NCBI GenBank assembly: GCA_021774205.1
Contig: JAJFJI010000200.1
Span: forward strand, 1 to 9,770
Direction of reading: 5' to 3'
Origin: Nitrosomonas sp.
GTDB lineage: Bacteria; Pseudomonadota; Gammaproteobacteria; Burkholderiales; Nitrosomonadaceae
DNA: 9,770 nt
In this document: piece after piece, positions 1-6,591 of the stretch
Numbering within the stretch: the first letter of the stretch is position 1
How the letters are laid out: every line of letters begins with the position of its first letter
Position numbers and translations under genes: made by a program
Notes under the pieces: model-generated
Told to the model about the DNA's origin: nothing
Database searches by the model: none
Seen by the model: only the letters and a program-made list of their open reading frames with translations

Positions 1-740
1 TCAGCCGGGAAGACACGATTTTATGCGGCACCCGATGGTTTGAAGCATGTTTTTTGCAACTTGTGCCAGATACCGTAATACATTGGTTTGCCAAAGATGG
101 CGAAACAATTTATGCGGAACAGAAGATATGCGAGGTAAAGGGGCATGCGCGAACATTATTAACCGCGGAACGCACCGCATTAAATTTTTTGCAGGCATTG
201 TCCGCGGTCGCTGCACTTACCCGACGTTATGTGGATGCAATATCAGGATCAAGCGCAGTCATTGTGGATACACGCAAGACATTACCCGGTTTACGTTTTG
301 CACAGAAATACGCGGTCAAATGCGGTGGCGGTGTTAACCATCGTTTTGGTTTGTATGATGGTATTCTCATCAAAGAAAACCATATTATTGCGGCCGGGGG
401 TATTGAACAGGCGTTGATGCGCGCAAAAAAAATTGCGTCGTCAAAAATTTTTATCCAAATTGAAGTGGAGACACTTGATGAGTTGCGTGTCGCGCTTAAG
501 GCTGGCGTAGAAATGGTGCTACTGGATAATTTTAGCCTGAATCATTTGCGTGAAGCCGTTATTGTAACCAGGCAATTAGTGGGTGAGCATGCAGTACTGG
601 AAGCATCTGGAAACATTACATTGGAAAATGTCAGTGCTGTCGCAGATACGGGTGTCGATAGAATTTCTATTGGTAGTCTTACAAAAGATATAAAAGCCGT
701 TGATTTGTCAATGCGATTTCAAGCGTTTTCAGTTTTCTGA
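1..740 (+). CDS. nadC: Nicotinate-nucleotide pyrophosphorylase (quinolinate phosphoribosyltransferase), 5'-truncated
   Basis: This enzyme converts quinolinate and PRPP to nicotinate mononucleotide, CO2 and pyrophosphate in de novo NAD synthesis in the cytoplasm. The frame is open from base 3 with no start codon, so the gene begins outside the window; about 245 residues remain of a family of about 280-300. Visible family motifs, in order, are LCGTRWFE near the left edge, ERTALNFLQALSAVA, the PRPP/quinolinate-binding stretch DTRKTLPGLR, KYAVKCGGGVNHR, LIKENHI, the acidic EVETLDEL, LLDNF, EASGNI and ISIGSLT, ending in LSMRF as in E. coli NadC. All substrate-binding Arg, Lys and His motifs expected in this part are intact. 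It converges on the c-di-GMP gene, with 44 bases between the stop codons. An in-frame TTG at 54 is not the real start, because conserved sequence continues upstream of it. Confidence 0.96.
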   Translation, partial: SREDTILCGTRWFEACFLQLVPDTVIHWFAKDGETIYAEQKICEVKGHARTLLTAERTALNFLQALSAVAALTRRYVDAISGSSAVIVDTRKTLPGLRFAQKYAVKCGGGVNHRFGLYDGILIKENHIIAAGGIEQALMRAKKIASSKIFIQIEVETLDELRVALKAGVEMVLLDNFSLNHLREAVIVTRQLVGEHAVLEASGNITLENVSAVADTGVDRISIGSLTKDIKAVDLSMRFQAFSVF

Positions 741-744
741 GATA

Positions 745-768
745 ATTTCCCTTTTTAGGGGTAGAAAT
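745..768. terminator. Weak hairpin between convergent genes, possible bidirectional terminator
   Basis: In the 44-base gap between the converging stop codons, CCCT (749-752) can pair with AGGG (757-760) across a TTTT loop. Outer ATTT (745-748) can pair with AAAT (765-768) if a GTAG bulge is allowed. The stem is short and is not followed by a clean T-run on either strand, so terminator function is inferred mainly from position. Confidence 0.3.
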
Positions 769-784
769 AGTGTTTTCGTGGTAT

Positions 785-3700
785 CTAAACAATGAGACGT
801 TGTGACACTGATCCTAATAAATTCTCGAATTCTTCGGGTGGCAAAGGTTTAGAAAAAAAATAACCTTGGCCATAATCACAACCTGCGGCAAGTAACAAGT
901 CCCTTTGTTGGACTGTTTCTATTCCTTCAGCAATGACTTTCAATCCTAATTTGTGTGCCATGACAATAATCGCTTCCGACAGTGCCATATCGTCAGATTC
1001 ATCGGTTAGGTTATGAATAAAAGATTGATCAATTTTTAGATAGTCAATATCGAATTTTTTAAGATAGGACAGGGATGAATACCCGGTTCCAAAATCATCG
1101 ATTGATACTTGAATGCCTGCATCTCGCAGCAAGAGCAGTTGATGAATTACATTTGTATTGGTGTCAAGTAGCAATCCTTCGGTAATCTCTAGATCAATGC
1201 TTTGACCAGGCAACCCAAGTAGATGAAGATGATTGAACCAGGTATTTAGATCGCAATCCTGATTATGGAATTGTATGGGTGAAACATTGATGCTGATCTG
1301 GAGCGATGCGTGGGAGGATGAGCGCCATTTTTTTACATGATCAGCCACCTGGCGAAATATCCAGTCACCGATACTGACTATCATGCCGGTTTCTTCAGCG
1401 ACGGGAATAAATTCAGTAGGGCTAATCATGCCATGTGTCGGGTGGTACCAGCGTATCAGTGCTTCTGCTTTGTGGACCATCCCTGTGGTAAGTTCCACAA
1501 TCGGTTGATAATGAACCTGGAACTGGTTATTGGATAAGGCATTGCGCAAGTCATCAATAAGCCGCCACCTAGCTTGCGCTGATTTTTGCATCGACGGGGT
1601 AAAATAGGAGAAACAATTGCGTCCTCGGTTTTTAGAGGCGTACATCGCCTGGTCAGCATTACTGAGTAGTGTGTCAATGTCGTTCCCATTTTCTGGATAG
1701 AAAGCGATGCCGATACTGGATGATACATAGGCGACTTCATTATTGATCTGAAACGGTTCTGCCAGTTTAGATAAAATCTTTTGAGCAACGCGTTCTACGA
1801 TTTTGGGATTTTCGAGTTCATTTAGGATAACAATAAACTCATCTCCACCAAGTCGAGCAGTGAAGTCAGTTTCACGCACGCAGCTATTCAAGCGTTTGGC
1901 TGCATCTTTTAGCAAAATATCACCGCTACCATGTCCAAAGGTGTCATTAACCTGTTTGAAGTGATCAAGGTCAAATAGCATTAAGGCAAAAGGCAGCCCA
2001 GAACGTTTGGTTTTTTTTATTCCTTGCTCTAGTCGGTTCTGAAACATACGGCGGTTCGGCAAACCAGTTAATGCATCAAAGTTGGCTTGTTGCCAGATTA
2101 GTGCTTCACTTTTTTCCTTGGCATCGTCGATTTGTTTGCGTTCCAGCCATAGTTGCAGATCATTCGCAATTGCATTAATGAGATTTGGTTCCTCGGGTGT
2201 TATAAAAGCTTCGTTTTCAGTATAAAATACTTGCAGTTCGCCACAGACTGCGCTGTTAGCCACAATCTTTGTTTGGAGTCCATGTGATAAGCCTTCATGA
2301 AAATTTTTGGAGGTAAATTTTTTGTCTGCCAATTGAATTGCAACAGCCGTAAGTTCTGGAAACTGCATGGCAGGAATGATGTGACCAATAATTCTTTCAC
2401 AAAATTCCTTAGTCGGTAATTGTTTCAGCATATCGTGACGTATCGCATAAAGACAGTTGGTTTCTTTTAGGCGTTCCTTGAGTGCGGCTTCCTTTTGTTT
2501 GTGTGCCGTAATATCAACTTCAACCGATATAAAACGGGTGATTTTTCCAGTGCGATCCTTAAGTGGTACGATAGTCGAATTTATCCAATACAGTTGACCC
2601 TGTTTCTTCCGATTGCAGATTTCATGATTCCAGGTGTTGCCATCAGTAATAGTTGTCCACATTTTAGTGAAAAAGCTTTTAGGATGCGTGCCGGAATTAA
2701 GAATGCGGTAATTTTGTCCAAGTAATTCTTTTTGACTGTAACCCGTGCTTTCGCAGAACTTATCGTTGACCTGGATGATGTGTCCGGTATGGTCGGCAAC
2801 GGAGACGAGAGCAAGCTGGCCAATAGCCAAGAGATAGGTATAAAGTTCGGTTGAAGTTTTCTCCGCATTTTCCTTGGCATTAAGTAAAGCTAATTCCGTT
2901 TCATTATGTTTGGTAATGTCGTAGTTAATGCCAACCATCCGCAATGGGTGCCCTTTCTCATCCTGGATGGTTTTGGCGGCAGCTGCAATAAAGTGTACGG
3001 AGTTATCCGGCCAACGAATTCGGAACTCTGTCATTAAATTTTGTTTTCCCTTTAGCGCAGCTTCAACCATAGCATCACTCTGCTTGGTATCTTCTGCAAC
3101 AATGTATTTCTTCCAAGTATCATATTCACCATCAAAATTTTCTGTTTTGATGCCATACAGGCGACACATCTGGTTATCCCAATTAAATTTATTGTTGATG
3201 ACGTCCCATTCCCATACACCGATACCTGCACTACTTGTTGCCAGCGACAGGCGTTCCGCTATTCGCTGATATTTTTCTTCAGTCTGCTTGCGCGCAGTAT
3301 TATCTTTCTCCAATTTTTTATTGACTTGCCTGAGCTGCATCATTTTGTCTTCTAATTTTTTGACGAGTATTTCATGGTAAGTCATGAACAGCATTTTTTT
3401 GTCGCCATGCATTATCTCGCGGCGCTTGTTGCTGTCTAGAATTTTCTTAATTTGGGAAATAAGTGACTCTGATTTCGCAGGTTTTATGATAAAAGCATCT
3501 GCGCCTAGATCTCGTGCGAGTTGTTGATCCTTTTGTCGCAAGTAGGTGGCTGAATAGACAATGAAGCCAACTGATCTTAGTTTTTCGTCTTTTTTCCAAT
3601 GCCATAGCAGCGTGTAGCCATCCATTACTGGCATTAACAGATCTGAGACAATGAGATCGGGGGGGGCGAGCCGAGCTTTTTCCAGCGCTTCTTTTCCGTT

Positions 3701-3796
3701 GACGGCTTCCTTTACTTGGTAACCATTATCCTGAAGCAATGTTCGTAGTATAAGCCGATGTATTTCTTGGTCATCAACAATCAGAATATAAGCCAT
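785..3796 (-). CDS. Response regulator with PAS-PAS-GAF-like-GGDEF-EAL domains, dual c-di-GMP synthase/phosphodiesterase
   Basis: A 1003-residue signalling protein. Residues 1-120 are a receiver domain with acidic D8/D9, phospho-acceptor D52, S82 and K105. Residues 140-180 look like a coiled coil. PAS domains follow at about 185-300 (ending YDITKHNETE) and 325-435 (GYSQKELLG, then VDITAHKQKE), then a GAF-like region at about 445-555. The GGDEF domain (about 570-735) has FDLDHFKQVND, an intact GGDEF at 650-654 and an RETD inhibitory site at 641-644, the correct five residues upstream. The EAL domain (about 745-1000) has EAL at 778-780, N837, ITE ending at E873, D900/D901, K921, E957 and Q977, the usual metal and catalytic set. 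Both c-di-GMP activities are therefore plausible; which dominates cannot be told. There are no membrane segments, so it should be cytosolic and controlled by phosphorylation through an unlinked kinase. The start is preceded by CCCCCT and has no Shine-Dalgarno sequence. It lies 60 bases downstream of the lipoprotein gene and may be cotranscribed. Confidence 0.95.
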   Translation of the reverse strand: MAYILIVDDQEIHRLILRTLLQDNGYQVKEAVNGKEALEKARLAPPDLIVSDLLMPVMDGYTLLWHWKKDEKLRSVGFIVYSATYLRQKDQQLARDLGADAFIIKPAKSESLISQIKKILDSNKRREIMHGDKKMLFMTYHEILVKKLEDKMMQLRQVNKKLEKDNTARKQTEEKYQRIAERLSLATSSAGIGVWEWDVINNKFNWDNQMCRLYGIKTENFDGEYDTWKKYIVAEDTKQSDAMVEAALKGKQNLMTEFRIRWPDNSVHFIAAAAKTIQDEKGHPLRMVGINYDITKHNETELALLNAKENAEKTSTELYTYLLAIGQLALVSVADHTGHIIQVNDKFCESTGYSQKELLGQNYRILNSGTHPKSFFTKMWTTITDGNTWNHEICNRKKQGQLYWINSTIVPLKDRTGKITRFISVEVDITAHKQKEAALKERLKETNCLYAIRHDMLKQLPTKEFCERIIGHIIPAMQFPELTAVAIQLADKKFTSKNFHEGLSHGLQTKIVANSAVCGELQVFYTENEAFITPEEPNLINAIANDLQLWLERKQIDDAKEKSEALIWQQANFDALTGLPNRRMFQNRLEQGIKKTKRSGLPFALMLFDLDHFKQVNDTFGHGSGDILLKDAAKRLNSCVRETDFTARLGGDEFIVILNELENPKIVERVAQKILSKLAEPFQINNEVAYVSSSIGIAFYPENGNDIDTLLSNADQAMYASKNRGRNCFSYFTPSMQKSAQARWRLIDDLRNALSNNQFQVHYQPIVELTTGMVHKAEALIRWYHPTHGMISPTEFIPVAEETGMIVSIGDWIFRQVADHVKKWRSSSHASLQISINVSPIQFHNQDCDLNTWFNHLHLLGLPGQSIDLEITEGLLLDTNTNVIHQLLLLRDAGIQVSIDDFGTGYSSLSYLKKFDIDYLKIDQSFIHNLTDESDDMALSEAIIVMAHKLGLKVIAEGIETVQQRDLLLAAGCDYGQGYFFSKPLPPEEFENLLGSVSQRLIV
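3659..3666 (-). repeat. Eight-base C tract inside the receiver-domain coding sequence
   Basis: Eight consecutive G on the + strand read as C8 in the coding strand. They span the codons for A44, P45 and P46, just before the phospho-acceptor region (D52). Slippage by one base would shift the frame and remove all output domains from the full-length product. Whether it varies in length is unknown. Confidence 0.9.
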
Positions 3797-3856
3797 AGGG
3801 GGTTATTTAGGATAAAATAAGTCTTGGATTGCCTGGATGATGAATGACCTTGAGCG

Positions 3857-4504
3857 CTACTTGTTCTCCATCGTATCAATAAAAGCATTCGCTTCATTAA
3901 TGGATTGTTCCATTGAAACAATTAGCGCTGACACATCTGATTCGATAGCGCCCAGTTCTCCTTTTAATGACGTAATGGCACGGGCATTGAGGTTATGCTT
4001 GAGGAACATCACCTGATCCTTGAATACGCGCAAAACAGGCTTTATTTTAGCTTCCGCTTTTTTCATTGAAACGATAAGTTGCTGGTAATGTGTTTTGGTA
4101 GCATCCAGCTTTTGTTGGCTGCTGCGTTTAAGTGAAGCGCTACTGTACTGTGTGATTTCCTCTTTCCATTCCACAAATAAGGCTTCTGCGACATCCTCTA
4201 TATCCGCAATACGCGCATTGACTTCTTCGGCTTTGTCAACACTTGCTTCATATTCATTGTTTAATTTATTGTAAACAGCTTCAAGATCACCACCCTTGAA
4301 ATTGGTAACGACGGTAAATTGTTCCAATGCGGATTTGAATTGCTCCTTGGTTTCTTCCTGTGTATCCCGTGCTTTTTCAACGCGATAGACCATCACATCG
4401 CGTTTAGGAATACCAATTTTTTCCAGGCCACCGTAGTACATGGTTGAACAAGCTGTCAGCGCAAAAAATATGCAAAGAATAAGTAAACGTTGCGGATAAC
4501 TCAT
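3857..4504 (-). CDS. DUF2959-type outer-membrane lipoprotein, coiled-coil rich
   Basis: A 215-residue protein with a lipoprotein signal peptide: Arg near the N-terminus, a hydrophobic core, then lipobox LTAC with the lipidated cysteine at position 19. The next residue is Ser, not Asp, so the Lol pathway should send it to the outer membrane, facing the periplasm. The mature part begins with a segment resembling the DUF2959 signature (GGLEKIGIPKRDVMVYRVEKA), followed by RDTQEETKEQFKSALEQF. The rest is almost entirely charged helix with heptad character, so it is probably an elongated coiled coil. The function of this family is not known to me. The start has the only strong Shine-Dalgarno in the window (AGGAG, six bases before ATG). 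It precedes the c-di-GMP gene by 60 bases, and a candidate promoter lies upstream, separate from the lipid cassette. Confidence 0.85.
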   Translation of the reverse strand: MSYPQRLLILCIFFALTACSTMYYGGLEKIGIPKRDVMVYRVEKARDTQEETKEQFKSALEQFTVVTNFKGGDLEAVYNKLNNEYEASVDKAEEVNARIADIEDVAEALFVEWKEEITQYSSASLKRSSQQKLDATKTHYQQLIVSMKKAEAKIKPVLRVFKDQVMFLKHNLNARAITSLKGELGAIESDVSALIVSMEQSINEANAFIDTMENK

Positions 4505-4510
4505 AGATGT

Positions 4511-4515
4511 CTCCT
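4511..4515 (-). promoter_or_regulatory. Strong Shine-Dalgarno AGGAG of the lipoprotein gene
   Basis: AGGAG lies six bases before the ATG at 4504. It fixes the start of the lipoprotein and stands out because the other - strand genes here have no comparable site. Confidence 0.8.
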
Positions 4516-4540
4516 GAAAAAGTGTTTTATAAGTAACAGT

Positions 4541-4571
4541 TTATCATTTTTATCTCTAGATAAATTATCTA
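4541..4571. promoter_or_regulatory. Cluster of TTATC/GATAA boxes with a 15-base palindrome, possible operator
   Basis: On the + strand, TTATC occurs at 4541-4545, 4550-4554 and 4565-4569, and its inverse GATAA at 4559-4563. The last two form a 15-base palindrome at 4557-4571 with a single central base. The cluster lies between the candidate -10 and the Shine-Dalgarno of the lipoprotein gene. It could bind a dimeric repressor or form a leader hairpin. The region is AT-rich, which raises the chance of coincidence. Confidence 0.4.
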
Positions 4572-4583
4572 TTTTTACAGTTA

Positions 4584-4614
4584 GTTATATGTAGAAAGTA
4601 CGAAAATTAGTCAA
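4584..4614 (-). promoter_or_regulatory. Candidate sigma-70 promoter of the lipoprotein gene
   Basis: TTGACT (4614-4609) as -35 matches five of six consensus bases and overlaps the stop codon of the upstream gene. TATAAC (4589-4584) as -10 also matches five of six. The 19-base spacer is longer than ideal. Transcription would start near 4577, just before the palindromic box cluster. Confidence 0.3.
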
Positions 4615-5582
4615 CGTAATACGCCACGTCGGAGTAGTTGCCACATGACTTTGTAACCCCAAAGCACGGGATGGCGACGAAGCATAGGAGTGATCTCAAC
4701 TTGAATACCTGTATGCCGCTCAATCTTCCATGCCGCATAATCTAAACAATCCCGGAAAGTAATGGTCGCTTTTGTTAATCGCAAGATGGAGAGGATGCGT
4801 CCTTGCCAGCGCCGGAGGCGCCAGCGTCTTACTGCGCGGCGGCAATCAGTCGCGTTGACGAGGCAATGATAATCCCCATTTGGCAATGGTGTAAGTATTG
4901 CTGTTAATGCAGGTCTGGCAGCGGTAGTCAGCTGTGTATAATCATCCAGGTTGCGTTGCGCAAGATAGCGTGCACGTGTTTCCTGCTCTGGACGCAATTC
5001 TGCTGCGTAGGTAAGCATTAAACCGCGAGTCCATATTTCTTCTACATTGATTTCACAATTGCCGAGGGTCGCCACAGTGGACTTAAGAAATGTCACAACG
5101 GCATATGCAAGGGCTTCATGGATACGCTGAAGGCTGGGTTCATTCCGTGCATAGAGTATACGTGATGGTTGAGCGAAGCGCGCCCAGAGATAGGAATGGA
5201 ACCAATGGCGGGTTCCCTGTTCAAAATCAGCCATAGAAATGACGGCATATTTGGCGCGCAACGTTTTTTTCTGACTGGATACTTCAAGGTAAAACACATT
5301 GGGCGCCAGCCATGCGTTGAGTAGGGCTAGATGACGTTCTGAGTACGCATGACGATAATTATCGACGACCACGTAGAGATCAGCGATACCGTCATCGAGG
5401 CTGCAGGAATGCAGGCAAGAGCCGTAAAGAATGACGGCATCAAGCGACTGGCCAAAGCGTGCAATCAGCGCTTCAGCCAGAATTGTAAAATCTATTGGTA
5501 CAGGGCTGCCGCTCTGTGATGTTACCGTGGCTATCAATTCGGCAGGTGGCATTGGGGCGGGTGCTGGTACGTTATTTGTCAT
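4611..5582 (-). CDS. Tam41-like nucleotidyltransferase, putative CDP-diacylglycerol synthase
   Basis: A 323-residue protein I read as resembling Tam41/Mmp37, the mitochondrial peripheral enzyme that makes CDP-diacylglycerol from CTP and phosphatidic acid. Visible features are a nucleotidyltransferase-type LYGS at 52-55; acidic IADLYVVVD at 66-74 (compare Tam41 LDF-hydrophobic-VD); a spaced H/Y at 78-80 (compare HYS); KYAVIS at 111-116 (compare KYGVIS); then WFHSYLWARFAQPSRILYA at 127-145, matching the Tam41 pattern W-x-LY-x-AGRLQKP. A helical region with EEIWTRGLMLTYAAELRPE at 181-199 resembles the Tam41 stretch before its DxR motif. The C-terminal tail is strongly basic, which could aid membrane binding. 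It is shorter than typical Tam41 (about 380-450 residues). It follows the lipid kinase by ten bases and appears cotranscribed with it, which supports a lipid role. The resemblance is from memory of the motifs; a generic nucleotidyltransferase of other function remains possible. Confidence 0.6.
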   Translation of the reverse strand: MTNNVPAPAPMPPAELIATVTSQSGSPVPIDFTILAEALIARFGQSLDAVILYGSCLHSCSLDDGIADLYVVVDNYRHAYSERHLALLNAWLAPNVFYLEVSSQKKTLRAKYAVISMADFEQGTRHWFHSYLWARFAQPSRILYARNEPSLQRIHEALAYAVVTFLKSTVATLGNCEINVEEIWTRGLMLTYAAELRPEQETRARYLAQRNLDDYTQLTTAARPALTAILTPLPNGDYHCLVNATDCRRAVRRWRLRRWQGRILSILRLTKATITFRDCLDYAAWKIERHTGIQVEITPMLRRHPVLWGYKVMWQLLRRGVLR

Positions 5583-5592
5583 TATCGTCTGA

Positions 5593-6591
5593 TTATATGA
5601 CTAAAAAGGTGATCGGGTCAGTTGCTGAGATGCGTAGCGGGCCATTCTGTCTGGTTGCTCGATAGAGCTCGCCATCTATAATATATTCGTCGTCGATGAT
5701 TAATTCTATGGCATTAACATTTTGGCTATGATAACCATTTTGTTCTTTTAGTCTGTGACCATGTCCTGATAGTAACGGCCACAATGAACGCCAGAGGTGC
5801 TTGCGTTGTTGATCCACCATCGTAACATGAAGTGGCGCGGGTTCTTTTCCCCAGTAGGGACGGATGCCCAGTAGCAGGGAATCCAATGCGCTGACGAGCA
5901 AAAATAGATAGGTTCCGTTGCGGACTTTTCCAGTGGGTTCAGTGATCGCTATTTCGACAGGTGCCCATTCACTTTGGCGTTGCCCGAATATCATGCCGAC
6001 AAGCGTACGTAACATGATAAATAAGGTGAAAATTCCGCCCGTGATTCCCAATTGTTTAACGCTACTTCTGGAGAATTTTACGCCCCGTGCTACTAGCCCT
6101 GCAGCAAAGAACAGGCCGTAAATTTTGCTGGCACCGGTTTGTTCAATACATAATACAGGGCGGTTTACCAAAGAAGGGGCAAGTGGTTGTGGTTGTGATA
6201 GAAAGTGACTTAGCTGTTTTAAGGCGTGTTCTGGTTTGCCGCGAATACCCAAATCCAGGGATGTATTGTTTGTTGTGCCACCAGCGACGATGGCCAAAAT
6301 TGGCCATTTCTCAGGTGGATGCGTTGTAAACAGAAGATCCAGTGCCGCATGTATCGTTCCATCTCCACCGACAATCACCAGCAAATCGATTTCGGCTTGT
6401 AACAGACTGTTTATCGATGTTTTGAATTCAGGAGCATTGGTTGCTTCCTGAATAATGGTGTGAGGAATTTTTGTTAGCGTTTGTCTAATGATCTTTTCAC
6501 GTTTACGTGCTTGCCCACTCAGGGGGTTGAAAAGTATTCCAACTCGGGTTGTGCCGGTTTTTAAGGCATCAATTCTCGGTTGATCTGCCAT
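5593..6591 (-). CDS. Diacylglycerol kinase family lipid kinase
   Basis: A 332-residue DAGK-catalytic-domain protein (DgkB/YegS/BmrU type), expected to phosphorylate diacylglycerol or a related lipid with ATP, giving phosphatidic acid. The N-terminal fold shows VGILFNPLSG at 17-26 and the nucleotide-binding GGDGT at 75-79 after a hydrophobic strand. The usual PLGTGN-D motif appears as AGGTTNNTSLDLG at 103-115, a variant of the substrate/ATP loop. The C-terminal beta domain carries the conserved acidic DGEL at 306-309. A hydrophobic stretch at about 158-203 may contact the membrane. Its ATG overlaps the stop of the upstream phosphatidyltransferase (TAATG), implying translational coupling, and no Shine-Dalgarno is visible. 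The Tam41-like gene follows after ten bases. The exact lipid substrate is not determined by the sequence. Confidence 0.88.
   Translation of the reverse strand: MADQPRIDALKTGTTRVGILFNPLSGQARKREKIIRQTLTKIPHTIIQEATNAPEFKTSINSLLQAEIDLLVIVGGDGTIHAALDLLFTTHPPEKWPILAIVAGGTTNNTSLDLGIRGKPEHALKQLSHFLSQPQPLAPSLVNRPVLCIEQTGASKIYGLFFAAGLVARGVKFSRSSVKQLGITGGIFTLFIMLRTLVGMIFGQRQSEWAPVEIAITEPTGKVRNGTYLFLLVSALDSLLLGIRPYWGKEPAPLHVTMVDQQRKHLWRSLWPLLSGHGHRLKEQNGYHSQNVNAIELIIDDEYIIDGELYRATRQNGPLRISATDPITFLVI

Noticed and set aside
4557..4576. Palindrome followed by TTTTT on the plus strand as an intrinsic terminator
   Set aside because: No plus-strand gene ends there, the stem is AT-rich, and on the minus strand there is no T-run after it; an operator or leader element is more likely.
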